Source: Chryseolinea serpens
GTDB lineage: Bacteria > Bacteroidota > Bacteroidia > Cytophagales > Cyclobacteriaceae
Length of the DNA: 64,000 bases
Direction: 5' to 3'
NCBI RefSeq assembly: GCF_900129725.1
Contig: NZ_FQWQ01000001.1
Location: 1,240,001 to 1,304,000 of the forward strand
Shown: piece by piece, positions 35,326-44,237 of the stretch
Numbering within the stretch: position 1 is the first letter of the stretch
Layout of the letters: every line of letters starts with the position of its first letter
Notes under the pieces: generated by a model
The model's database searches: none
Told to the model about the DNA's origin: nothing
Seen by the model: the letters and a program-made list of their open reading frames with translations, nothing else
Translations under genes and position numbers: made by a program

Positions 35326-37156
35326 ATTTTCCAGTGTATACGACCAGGGATTCGGGGGGCAGGATAAAGCTGCTGGCCTGCAACATTCCCGGTGAAGTTT
35401 CTTTTCCATTCCAATGCGCATTGCCAGAGTCCAGCACGTTTTGCAAGGGTTGATCGTTGGCCAGGGCGACGCGCTGTGCCCGGTTTGAAAAATTCATGGC
35501 ACACCACGCATGATCCGCGTGATGCCACCGGTGAAGCACCAGGATATCCCCGTCTTCCTCAAAGAAAACTTCCAGCGCATGGCGGTCCAGGTGACGCAAG
35601 GCGGGATGTTTCTTGCGCAATGCGATCAGGGCCTGGTAGTATTGGAACAACGCTCGGTGGTCGTCCGCTTGCTGGAGTTCCCACTGGAGTTTGCTGTTCC
35701 TAAAAGTTGATTCACTTTGCGGGTCAGGTGCCTCACCTGCATCGTGAAAGGCAGCAAACTCTTCGCGACGTCCCCGGCGCACGGCGTCGATGAGCTGTGG
35801 ATCGCCATGGTGCACAAAATATTGGAAGGGATTTTTTTCGCCATACTCTTCTCCCATAAACAGCAGCGGCAGGAACGGGCTTAGGATGGTCGCGCCGGCC
35901 ATCACCTTCAGCATGCTAAAGCTCACCAGTGCACTCGTGCGTTCGCCCAGCATGCGATTGCCCACCTGGTCGTGATTTTGCGAGAAGACAATAAACTTGT
36001 TGCCCGCCTGGTGTGTCGCAGGAATGCCAAAGCATTTGAGGCGGTGTTCTGAATATTGACCATCGTATACATAAGCATCGCGATACGCTTTGGCCAGGTG
36101 ACCCACGCCATGAAAATCGCTATAGTAACCGCTTCGCTCCTGCCCGGCTGTGACGCGCAGAGCGTGGTGAAATTCGTCTGCCCATTGGGCATCCATGCCG
36201 TAGCCTCCCCGTTTGAGCGGGTCGAGGTAGCGCGTATCGTTCAGGTCCAGTTCCACAAACAAGTAGTGCATGCACCAATGATTTTGGATGAACGCGTCGA
36301 CTTCCTGCCGGATCGCTTTCAAAATATGAATGGGGCTGAGATCTTTGATGGCGTGTACGGCGTCGAGCCGCAGGGCATCGATGTGAAAGTCGCGAAACCA
36401 CATCAGCACATTCTCTATAAAAAAACGACGGACCTCATCGCTATGGGCGTCGTCGAAGTTGATCGCATCGCCCCAGGGCGTTTTGTATTTCGATGTAAAA
36501 TAGGGGCCGAATTCCTTGAAGTAGTTCCCCTCCGGTCCGAGATGATTGTAAACCACATCCAGCACGACGGCGATGCCCTGTGCATGACACTGATTCACCA
36601 GTTCTTGCAACCCTCGTGGTCCGCCATAGGCCGCATGCACCGCATAGGGAAACACGCCGTCATAGCCCCAGTTGCGCAAGCCCGGAAATTGTGCCACGGG
36701 CATCAGCTCGATGGCGGTAATGCCCAATGCTTTGAGGTGTGAGAGTTTATCGATAACCCCTTGAAAATCTCCTTGCGGTGAAAAGGTCCCGACGTGGAGC
36801 TCGTAAAAAATGTAATCGTCCTGGCTTGGGTTCACCCACTTGTGATCCGTCCACACAAAGGCAGCGAGGTCCACCGCCCGCGACGGACCGTGCACACCCT
36901 GCGGCTGACAGAGGGACGCCGGGTCCGGGATAGCCTTGCCGTTGGGGGTGATGAATTCGTAGTCGTCGCCTGGTTGCAGGTTTGGGATGGTCAAGGTCCA
37001 GTAGCCGTGCGCTTCAGGAAGAAGCGGGAGCGTTTGGTCCCGGAACCGGATGTGTACTGCTTCCAGCTTGGGCGCCCACAACCTTACGGTGGCGGTGCCT
37101 TCACCGGTGAAATTCACGCCAAGCCGGCGGTGGTCTATAGCGACTGCTTGCATCAT
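35318..37156 (-). CDS. treZ: Malto-oligosyltrehalose trehalohydrolase
   Basis: 612 residues, GH13. N-terminal carbohydrate-binding strands (VNFTGEGTATVRLWAPKLEAV), TIM barrel with ITAIELMPVAQFPGLRNWGYDG, VVLDVVYNHLGPEGN, DALRLDAVHAI (nucleophile Asp), LFVELDLND and SQNHDQVGNR, the usual order of the family. It frees trehalose from the end made by TreY. Start ATG overlaps the glgX stop (ATGA), and its stop overlaps treY-malQ, so the three are translated together. Confidence 0.95.
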   Translation of the reverse strand: MMQAVAIDHRRLGVNFTGEGTATVRLWAPKLEAVHIRFRDQTLPLLPEAHGYWTLTIPNLQPGDDYEFITPNGKAIPDPASLCQPQGVHGPSRAVDLAAFVWTDHKWVNPSQDDYIFYELHVGTFSPQGDFQGVIDKLSHLKALGITAIELMPVAQFPGLRNWGYDGVFPYAVHAAYGGPRGLQELVNQCHAQGIAVVLDVVYNHLGPEGNYFKEFGPYFTSKYKTPWGDAINFDDAHSDEVRRFFIENVLMWFRDFHIDALRLDAVHAIKDLSPIHILKAIRQEVDAFIQNHWCMHYLFVELDLNDTRYLDPLKRGGYGMDAQWADEFHHALRVTAGQERSGYYSDFHGVGHLAKAYRDAYVYDGQYSEHRLKCFGIPATHQAGNKFIVFSQNHDQVGNRMLGERTSALVSFSMLKVMAGATILSPFLPLLFMGEEYGEKNPFQYFVHHGDPQLIDAVRRGRREEFAAFHDAGEAPDPQSESTFRNSKLQWELQQADDHRALFQYYQALIALRKKHPALRHLDRHALEVFFEEDGDILVLHRWHHADHAWCAMNFSNRAQRVALANDQPLQNVLDSGNAHWNGKETSPGMLQASSFILPPESLVVYTGKYD

Positions 37157-39309
37157 GTGTCGAGGGGATGGTGAAGAAGTACTATCGATCGTCCTTCCAC
37201 CGTCACTGTGCCTTGGGGATCGTAGGCGGGACCTTCACCGATCTGGCCGGTGGCTGTATTGAGAAGCTGCGTCCACTGGAGCGCATATTTTGGCGGGGGC
37301 AAAACATAATCCAGTGGTTCGTGATGCGCATTGAACATGATATAAAAACTATCGTCCAGCACGGCTTCTCCTTTTGGGCCGGGCGTGTGGATGCCGTGAC
37401 CACTTAGAAATACGCCCAGCGACTTGGCAAAATCATGACTCCAATGTTCTTCCGTCATCTCCGTTCCTTCGGGTAAAAACCAAGCGACGTCCTCCACCCC
37501 TACGCCTTTTATGGGACGGCCCTGGAACCACCCCCTCCGGCAAAGCACGGGATGCTTTTTGCGCAGGGCGATGAGTTTTTTCGTGAACTTCAACAAGGCG
37601 TGATCAGCATCGGCCCAGTTGATCCACGAGATCTCGTTGTCCTGGCAATATGCGTTGTTGTTGCCCTGTTGTGTGCGGCCGAGTTCGTCGCCGGCCAGCA
37701 GCATCGGCACACCTTGTGAAAGAAAGAGCGTGGTCAGCAGGTTGCGTTTCTGGCGGTTGCGCAGGGCGATGATGTCAGGGTCGTCGGTGGCGCCTTCTTC
37801 ACCACAGTTCCAGGAGCGGTTGTACGATTCTCCGTCGTTGTTGTCTTCTCCGTTGGCTGCGTTGTGTTTTTCGTTGTACGATACGAGATCGTGCAACGTG
37901 AAGCCGTCGTGCGCGGTAATAAAATTGACGCTGGCCGTCGGGCTGCGATAGTCACCTTCGTAGAGGTCGGGGCTGCCCGTAAAACGCTGGGCGAATTCCC
38001 CCAACATGCTGTCGGCACCACGCCAATAGTCGCGGATGCAGTCGCGGTATTTCCCGTTCCACTCCGCCCAACCCGGCGGGAACTTGCCGACCTGGTAGCC
38101 GCCTTCACCAATGTCCCACGGTTCGGCAATGAGCTTCACCTGGGAGATGACGGGGTCCTGGTGGATGATATCAAAGAATGCACTGAGCTTGTTCACTTCG
38201 TGCAACTCGCGCGCCAGTGCCGACGCCAGGTCGAAGCGGAACCCATCGACATGCATCTCCAGGATCCAGTAGCGCAGGCTGTCCATCATCAGGCGCAACA
38301 CGTTGGGAAGATTCGCATTGAGCGTGTTGCCGGTGCCGGTATAGTCGAAGTAAAAGCGTTTGTCTTCGGATAGACGATAATAGCTGGCGTTGTCGATACC
38401 CCGGAACGAAAGCGTCGGTCCCATGAAATTGCCCTCTGCCGTGTGGTTGTAGACCACATCCAGGATCACTTCGATGTTTGCCTGGTGAAGCGCCTTCACC
38501 ATCTCCTTGAACTCGATCACTTGTTCACACAGCACGCCACTCGCCGAATAGCGCACTTCCGGGGCAAAGAACCCGATGGTATTGTAGCCCCAATAGTTTG
38601 TCAACCCTTGTTCTACTAAATGACGGTCAGCAATGAAATGGTGTACCGGCATCAATTCGATAGCCGTGATGCCGAGCTTCTTCAGGTATTCGATCGTCAC
38701 CGGATGGGCCAGGCCTGCAAAGGTCCCCCGGATGTCGTCCGGAATGTTCGGGTGAAGTTTGGTGAAGCCCCGCACATGCATTTCGTAGATGATGCTCTCG
38801 TGGTAGGGTATGTTGGGTCGCTTGTCATCTTCCCAATCAAAGCGCGTGTCGCTCACGACACACTTGGGGAGAAAGGGTGCACTATCCACTTCGCTAAATG
38901 ACAAGTCAGCTGCCTCGTCGTTCACGATGTAGCCAAACAGGGCATCGTCCCATTCGATCTTGCCGGCAATGGCCTTTGCATAGGGATCGATCAACAATTT
39001 GTTGGCGTTAAAGCGATGGCCGTTCTGAGGCTCATAGGGACCATGCACACGATAGGCATAGAGTTGTCCGGGTTGCAGCCCGGGAATGTAGGCGTGCCAG
39101 ATCTGGTGCGACCGCTCCTGTATTTTTATTTTTATAACTTCTTTTTCATCACGGGGAGAATCGAAAAGACACAGTTCAACGGCGGTAGCGTTTTCTGCGT
39201 ACAACGCAAAGTTCACGCCTTCTCCATCCCAGGTGGCGCCTATGGGGTAGGCCAAACCCGGGTACACGTCCAGCTTTCTTTTCTCGATCGTCTCTATCCT
39301 ACTTCTCAT
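37153..39309 (-). CDS. glgX: Glycogen debranching enzyme GlgX
   Basis: 718 residues. N-terminal CBM48-like part (YPIGATWDGEGVNFALYAENA), GH13 barrel: ITAIELMPVHHFIADRHLVE, VILDVVYNHTAEGN, DGFRFDLASALARE (nucleophile Asp), KLIAEPWDIGEGGYQVG, ITAHDGFTLHDLVSYNEKHN, and LLAGDELGRTQQGNNNAYCQ, all typical of isoamylase/GlgX. It cuts alpha-1,6 branches, giving the linear chains TreY needs. Its start overlaps the GH57 gene end by 11 bases. Confidence 0.95.
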   Translation of the reverse strand: MRSRIETIEKRKLDVYPGLAYPIGATWDGEGVNFALYAENATAVELCLFDSPRDEKEVIKIKIQERSHQIWHAYIPGLQPGQLYAYRVHGPYEPQNGHRFNANKLLIDPYAKAIAGKIEWDDALFGYIVNDEAADLSFSEVDSAPFLPKCVVSDTRFDWEDDKRPNIPYHESIIYEMHVRGFTKLHPNIPDDIRGTFAGLAHPVTIEYLKKLGITAIELMPVHHFIADRHLVEQGLTNYWGYNTIGFFAPEVRYSASGVLCEQVIEFKEMVKALHQANIEVILDVVYNHTAEGNFMGPTLSFRGIDNASYYRLSEDKRFYFDYTGTGNTLNANLPNVLRLMMDSLRYWILEMHVDGFRFDLASALARELHEVNKLSAFFDIIHQDPVISQVKLIAEPWDIGEGGYQVGKFPPGWAEWNGKYRDCIRDYWRGADSMLGEFAQRFTGSPDLYEGDYRSPTASVNFITAHDGFTLHDLVSYNEKHNAANGEDNNDGESYNRSWNCGEEGATDDPDIIALRNRQKRNLLTTLFLSQGVPMLLAGDELGRTQQGNNNAYCQDNEISWINWADADHALLKFTKKLIALRKKHPVLCRRGWFQGRPIKGVGVEDVAWFLPEGTEMTEEHWSHDFAKSLGVFLSGHGIHTPGPKGEAVLDDSFYIMFNAHHEPLDYVLPPPKYALQWTQLLNTATGQIGEGPAYDPQGTVTVEGRSIVLLHHPLDT

Positions 39310-40606
39310 AGCTGTTTTCTAATTTCATGGCCCAGATGGGCGTGTGCATCTCGCGTCGTTCCGCCTCTGCTTTCAAGGCTCCTTTTTCCGGCAGCGTGGC
39401 CATCTCTTTTTCTTTTTCCTTCACGGTATGAAGAAAATCCTGCAACACATTCATGTAGTTCATAAAGGCTTCGTAGGGTGATGCGTATGGACTGAAGTAA
39501 GCGTGCACGTTGCCATCGCTGTTCCGCTTCGTCGACATGTAATAGAAATGATCGCTGGTCATCAGCCTGCGCCAGCGGTCGGTGAGGTTGGGGTCGTTCA
39601 GGGTTTTGATGCGTCCTTCCAGGTGGGCCATGGTCTCAAAGGCATCCTGCTGCATGTCGTTGCCCAGCCAGGCCGACAGATCGCGTTCTGCATCGGCCCA
39701 AGAAATCGTATCGGGCACGTGGAGCGCCGGCGTATCCTGGATTTGCTGAATGGCTTCGGATGGCGTCACCAATTTGTGGTGCTTGTCTTTGGCGAAACAC
39801 ACCAGCAGGTCATGAAGAAAATTGAGAATGCCACTCTCCGCTTTGTGGTGTTCGCCAAACGTTTCGTAGTCCAGCCCGAGGGTGATCAGTTGATCCTCTT
39901 GGGGTATGCTCTTGAGCCGCGCCATGAATTTTCCCACGGTCAGCTTTTTGCCAAACTCGTGATAGCGAAACGCGATGTCGTCGCTGAGAAAATAATTACG
40001 CGGGAACAGCTTCATTCCTTTTTCTTCGGGATGTTCGTATAGATGATTGGGGCTTCTGCCTTGTAGCACGGCATCGATGCCATCGAGGAACATGCCGTTG
40101 AACCCGAGCGCATGGACCTTCTTTGCCATGTCGTTGTTGTAGATCAATTCCGTGTTGCGAAAGACCAAGGGACGCACGCCGAGGTATTCCTGCAAGCGGG
40201 CCACGTGGTCGAGCACTTGTTCTTCAAACTCCGTTCCGGGAAGCAGGCTGGCCAGCGAATGAAAATCCGTTTCGGCCAGGAACTCCACCGCGCCGGTTTC
40301 GGCCAATGCCTTGAAGCTGGCGAGCCCGTCGGGACAATATTGTTTCAGTTGGTCGAGCAACGTGCCGGAAATAGAGAAAGTGATCTTTAGCTGTGGAAAT
40401 TTTTTAATGAGATCCAACACGATCTTGTTGGCCGGCAGGTAGCACTGGCGAGTGATGCGACGCACGATGGCTTCGTTCTGGGCGTTGTCGAACCCATCGC
40501 CTTGCGTTCCGATCTCAAAAAAATGAAACGGACGAAGTCTCCAGGGCTGATGCGCCTGGAAATATAACACCATGGGTTTGGGCGTTGGATTAGGTTGTGA
40601 GCTCAT
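39299..40606 (-). CDS. GH57 family alpha-glucan hydrolase/transferase
   Basis: 435 residues from ATG 40606 (MSSQPNPTPKPMVLYFQAHQ); the upstream open frame lies inside the GT4 gene. GH57 marks: the N-terminal HQPWR block, IGTQGDGFDN, the ELIYNN segment likely holding the nucleophile Glu, and LGLDYETFGEHH with the acid Asp. Family members are amylases, 4-alpha-glucanotransferases or branching enzymes; an alpha-amylase like enzyme is the best guess from length. It starts inside the end of the GT4 gene (17-base overlap). Confidence 0.88.
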   Translation of the reverse strand: MSSQPNPTPKPMVLYFQAHQPWRLRPFHFFEIGTQGDGFDNAQNEAIVRRITRQCYLPANKIVLDLIKKFPQLKITFSISGTLLDQLKQYCPDGLASFKALAETGAVEFLAETDFHSLASLLPGTEFEEQVLDHVARLQEYLGVRPLVFRNTELIYNNDMAKKVHALGFNGMFLDGIDAVLQGRSPNHLYEHPEEKGMKLFPRNYFLSDDIAFRYHEFGKKLTVGKFMARLKSIPQEDQLITLGLDYETFGEHHKAESGILNFLHDLLVCFAKDKHHKLVTPSEAIQQIQDTPALHVPDTISWADAERDLSAWLGNDMQQDAFETMAHLEGRIKTLNDPNLTDRWRRLMTSDHFYYMSTKRNSDGNVHAYFSPYASPYEAFMNYMNVLQDFLHTVKEKEKEMATLPEKGALKAEAERREMHTPIWAMKLENSYEK

Positions 40607-42149
40607 GGTAGATGGTTTTAATTTTCTTTGCGGCTTTACTCCAGGTGATGTGTTGAATTTCATCCTTGCTGTTTTCGCGCAGGGTTGCGGACAGGCTCTC
40701 GTGGGCCAGCACGTTGCAAATGGCGTTGGCCAGGGCATGTGTATTCCAGAAGTCTACTTTGATGACGTGCGACATCACCTCCGACACACCCGATTGATTC
40801 GACACGATCACCGGAATGCCGGCCTGGATCGCTTCTAACGGAGTGATGCCAAAGGGTTCGGAGACGGAAGGCATCACATATACCTTCGTCATCGACCATA
40901 CTTTTTCTACGTTGTCGCCTTTTAAAAAACCGGTGAAATGAAAGCGGGTGGAGATGCGCAGGTGGGCCACCTCTTCGATGACCTGGGGAAGCATGTCGCC
41001 GGAGCCCGCGACAATGAAGTGAGCATCGGGAAATTTTTCGAGCACCTGGTAGGCAGCCTTCACAAAGTAGAGCGGACCTTTTTGGTAGGTAAGTCTTCCC
41101 AGGAAGGTGACCACGTGAGGACCGAACGGATGACCGTGTACGAGCGGCGTGATCTCGCGGGGCATCACGCCGTTGTAGGCTACTTTCACTTTGGACGGCG
41201 CGATGTGGTAACGCGACTCAACGATGCGTTTTGTCCAGCCGCTCACCGCCACAATACTGTCGGCGCCTTCAAAGCCTGCTTTCTCGATTTCAAATACGGG
41301 CGCATGGGGAATTTCGCCCGAGCGGTCGAATTCGGTGGAATGCACATGAACCACCAGGGGCTTGCCACTGGCTTCCTTCGCCGCCAACCCCGCAGGAAAG
41401 GTCATCCAATCGTGCACGTGAATAACGTCGAAGGTGTTGCGGCGCGCGACTTCGGCGGCTACCTCCGCATAGTGTTTTGTTTCTTCGAGGAGATCGGGAC
41501 CATACTTCCCCGAGAAGGCATAGAAATATGATCCTTCTTCGGGAAGTTGCGCCACAGTGTCCGGATCAGCATGATGAGGATCAACGTTAACATAGTCACT
41601 AGCCTTATCAATATCCTTATACGTGTCTTCGTTCTTCGGCTCCATCTTTCTTTCCACTTTTTTATCCATTTCCACCGCCGTCTGTTTCCACCGCTTTGTT
41701 GAAACGGTCATTGATTTTGGCAGGACGTTCATGGCAGGGCTGACATAGGGTGAGAGATACGATGGGATCTCGATGGTGGTAAGATCTTCTGTTTCCTGCG
41801 TCGTGTAAACCGTCGTATACACCGGCCGCCGGAGATGGGCTTCCGGTCCACTGACGACAAACTCAGCGGGCTTCGCGGCCACCACCGCAGGGCGCTTCAC
41901 GGGACCATCGGCAAGGGGCGCCTCAGCAATAGCCGGAGGGGCGATGCGTCCGTTCTTGTTTTGAAGCGTTACGTGGCTGGCATCGATGAGATCGAATTTC
42001 ATCTCGGGCTCATCGCCGTGAAGTTTGGGTATCACCAGCAGAATTTCGACGTCATGCTGCCGCAACGACTGCGTCAAGCCATAGCAAGCCGTTCCCAGGC
42101 CCCCGGAAATATGCGGGGGAAACTCCCAGCCAAACATCAATACCTTCAT
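40590..42149 (-). CDS. GT4/GT5-type glycogen (starch) synthase-like glycosyltransferase
   Basis: 519 residues, first gene of the operon. N-terminal nucleotide-sugar loop MFGWEFPPHISGGLGTACYG, central FDVIHVHDWMTFPAGLAAK, and C-terminal GRLTYQKGPLYFVKAA and SEPFGITPLEAIQAGIPVI with the E-x7-E motif of GT4 enzymes. Between residues about 65 and 185 is a long Pro/charged low-complexity insert (VKRPAVVAAKPAEF ... KKVERKMEPKNED) not usual for this fold, likely a surface loop. It probably elongates alpha-glucan chains from ADP- or UDP-glucose. Confidence 0.88.
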   Translation of the reverse strand: MKVLMFGWEFPPHISGGLGTACYGLTQSLRQHDVEILLVIPKLHGDEPEMKFDLIDASHVTLQNKNGRIAPPAIAEAPLADGPVKRPAVVAAKPAEFVVSGPEAHLRRPVYTTVYTTQETEDLTTIEIPSYLSPYVSPAMNVLPKSMTVSTKRWKQTAVEMDKKVERKMEPKNEDTYKDIDKASDYVNVDPHHADPDTVAQLPEEGSYFYAFSGKYGPDLLEETKHYAEVAAEVARRNTFDVIHVHDWMTFPAGLAAKEASGKPLVVHVHSTEFDRSGEIPHAPVFEIEKAGFEGADSIVAVSGWTKRIVESRYHIAPSKVKVAYNGVMPREITPLVHGHPFGPHVVTFLGRLTYQKGPLYFVKAAYQVLEKFPDAHFIVAGSGDMLPQVIEEVAHLRISTRFHFTGFLKGDNVEKVWSMTKVYVMPSVSEPFGITPLEAIQAGIPVIVSNQSGVSEVMSHVIKVDFWNTHALANAICNVLAHESLSATLRENSKDEIQHITWSKAAKKIKTIYHELTT

Positions 42150-42420
42150 TTGTGCGTTTCCTTTTTACCTATAACCTTACACTGGAAAAGGAAAAAAATG
42201 TGCCATGATTATGGCGATGACCTGAGTAAAGAAGAATGAGTACGTCAGGGAAATTAAACGGCTCTAAAGCGCCTGAATCCAGTTACTCCCGGAATGAAGT
42301 AGTCCGGTGTTACGCCTGTGTTAAGCCGATGGAAAATGGCTTGGGGATAATTCCTCCACGGGTTGTTACAAAATCTCCCCAAACCGTTTCCCACAAACTT
42401 TGCGCCTATCTGAGCGCAGG
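42150..42420. other. Gap before the glucan operon
   Basis: Promoter region of the five-gene operon (minus strand). A 62-residue frame at 42236-42424 on the plus strand is not convincing. Confidence 0.35.
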
Positions 42421-43299
42421 TTAAACTTTTACTTTCAACAATTCCCGAATGGCCTCGGCCAGTTTCTCAGGTTGTTCATCCGGCGAAAAGTGACCGCAGT
42501 CTTCGATCACTTTGCCTTCGATGTTGGTGAGGCCGGCTTCGCGGAACCCCTTCAGGTAGGTGTTGATGTCGCCATACTCCTTGTCGCCGCGGATGTAGAG
42601 CACGGGGGTTTCGATGATGGTGGACCGGCTCTCGCGGTTGTCCCTTTCATCTTGTGCGAAAGAGCGATACCAATTGAAAGCCGTCTTTAACGACTCGGGC
42701 TTGGCATAAGCATCGGCATAGATAGAACGCGCGCGTTTGTTGATCTTCTCGGAGTGTGCGCTGATGGCATTGAAAAAGAATTCGAAATAGATCCGCTCTT
42801 TGCCGCCCACCAGCATCTCCGGCAGTTCGGGTACGTTGTGAAAGGAAAAGTGCCAGATGTTCGGGTTGCGCTTCACTTCCTCCCAGGGATCGATCCCCGG
42901 GATGGCGGTGTTCAGGATGATGGCATTTTCCAACGTGTTGGGGAAGGCATGCAGGTAGGCGTAGGTGACCATTCCCCCCGCATCATGACCAACCAAAGTC
43001 AACTGGTTCAGGCGGAGGTTGTCGACCAGGCGTTTCACGAGTTTGGCAATCGCCAGTTTGGTGGTCGAGGAAATACCGCCCGTGGTGCCCACCCCCGGCA
43101 GGTCGATGGCCACCACACGAAAGTCGCGATAGAGCAGCGCCATGACCTGCTCGAAAGCAGACCAGTTTTCGGGAAAGCCATGCAGGAAAAGGATGGCGGG
43201 TCGTTCGGGTTTGCCGGCTTCGACCACATGAATGGAGAGGCCGTCGACCAGCACCTGGTGGTTGATAAAGACGGAGGAAGAGGGGTGTGTGAGGTTCAT
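42421..43299 (-). CDS. Alpha/beta hydrolase, epoxide-hydrolase-like
   Basis: 292 residues. Strand-loop ILFLHGFPENWSAF gives the HGFP oxyanion motif, LTLVGHDAGGMVTY the nucleophile elbow with Asp (G-H-D-A-G, the form found in epoxide hydrolases and haloalkane dehalogenases), a cap domain (GKERIYFEFFFNAISAHSEK), and VIEDCGHFSPDEQPEKLA the catalytic His. No signal peptide. Stands alone; substrate unknown. Confidence 0.9.
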   Translation of the reverse strand: MNLTHPSSSVFINHQVLVDGLSIHVVEAGKPERPAILFLHGFPENWSAFEQVMALLYRDFRVVAIDLPGVGTTGGISSTTKLAIAKLVKRLVDNLRLNQLTLVGHDAGGMVTYAYLHAFPNTLENAIILNTAIPGIDPWEEVKRNPNIWHFSFHNVPELPEMLVGGKERIYFEFFFNAISAHSEKINKRARSIYADAYAKPESLKTAFNWYRSFAQDERDNRESRSTIIETPVLYIRGDKEYGDINTYLKGFREAGLTNIEGKVIEDCGHFSPDEQPEKLAEAIRELLKVKV

Positions 43300-43773
43300 C
43301 TTTTTTGTTTCTGTTTTTAAAATCCTAAAGGACCGGCGGGGACACGTTTAAGCCCGGCAAAGCCCGCTGATAAAACGTCCATGTCTTGCCGATGTTATGC
43401 CGGGAGGAAATGCACATCTGCCCGTTTGACTTTCCGGTCGATGCCTTCTTTCCAGTTCCCATCCGAAGCCAGCGTGTGGAAAGATTTACCCTGATGGGCA
43501 GGCGCTGTACATAAATATTCCCATCGGACCACCCCAATCTAACCCATTATTTCGAAAAACACTCGTCCCGTTCCAGTACACGCCCGGGTACGCTTTTTGA
43601 ATTCGAATTCGTCGCCGGGTTCCTTTTTCTCAGGAGCCAGAAGCCAAAAGCCGGGAACCAGTAGTCAGGGTGAGGCAGAGCGCGGGGATTAGGGATTGAT
43701 GATGACGGGTTAAAGTTTTTGGTGTAAAAAATCGTCAAGACTTAAATCAGTATGTCAAACTAAAATCAAGCGT
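43300..43773. other. Gap with degenerate short repeats
   Basis: No gene seen. At 43632-43666 the sequence has a run of near-repeats of (A)GCCAGAAGCC, a low-complexity pattern. Frames at 43325-43537 and 43547-43738 on the minus strand are products of this composition. Confidence 0.4.
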
Positions 43774-44112
43774 ATGAAAAAATTCATATTACTATTCGCT
43801 GGTGTTTTGTTTTTGGGTGTGGCGGGTATGTACGCTCAGGAGCAAGATAGTACTTCGATGAAGGGGGAACGTCAGGGTGTGGCTGCGCTGTCGGAGCCGT
43901 CTAACAATTATGCGATGGAGATGGTGCAGATCCAGACCGAGGACATTCCCGCCAGTTTGCGCTCGAAGCTTCAGGGTTACCGGTATAAGGGTTGGGAGAA
44001 CGGCACCTTCTATCGCTTGGGGAACTACGATGGATACATTGTCGAAATAAAGGACGGTGATAAAACCAAGACCTTCCACTTTGATGCTAACGGCCGGCCC
44101 ATTCCGGATTAG
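43774..44112 (+). CDS. Small secreted protein, PepSY-like
   Basis: 112 residues. Clear signal peptide (MKKFILLFAGVLFLGVAGMYAQ). The mature part has VQIQTEDIPASLRSKLQGYRY and the strand pattern TFYRLGNYDGYIVEIKDG and TKTFHFDANGRPI, like one PepSY/DUF2874-type unit of Bacteroidota. Periplasmic; role unknown. A terminator follows at 44126. Confidence 0.75.
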   Translation: MKKFILLFAGVLFLGVAGMYAQEQDSTSMKGERQGVAALSEPSNNYAMEMVQIQTEDIPASLRSKLQGYRYKGWENGTFYRLGNYDGYIVEIKDGDKTKTFHFDANGRPIPD

Positions 44113-44125
44113 TTGATCATTGTGC

Positions 44126-44160
44126 AGGACCTTCTATTGAAATAGGAGGTCCTTTTTATT
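44126..44160 (+). terminator. Rho-independent terminator
   Basis: Stem AGGACCTTCTATT / AATAGGAGGTCCT with one G-T pair and a two-base loop, followed by TTTTTATTTT. Ends the small secreted protein gene. Confidence 0.85.
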
Positions 44161-44237
44161 TTATCGTGTGCATGTTGGGGGAAATACCGGAAGGCTGGAA
44201 TTTCTTATCTTTATAAGCCGCAACCCCCCTCCCTGCT

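Noticed and set aside
42236-42424. 62-residue frame on the plus strand
   Set aside because: No support beyond an open frame; it sits in the promoter region of the glucan operon and ends over the hydrolase stop.
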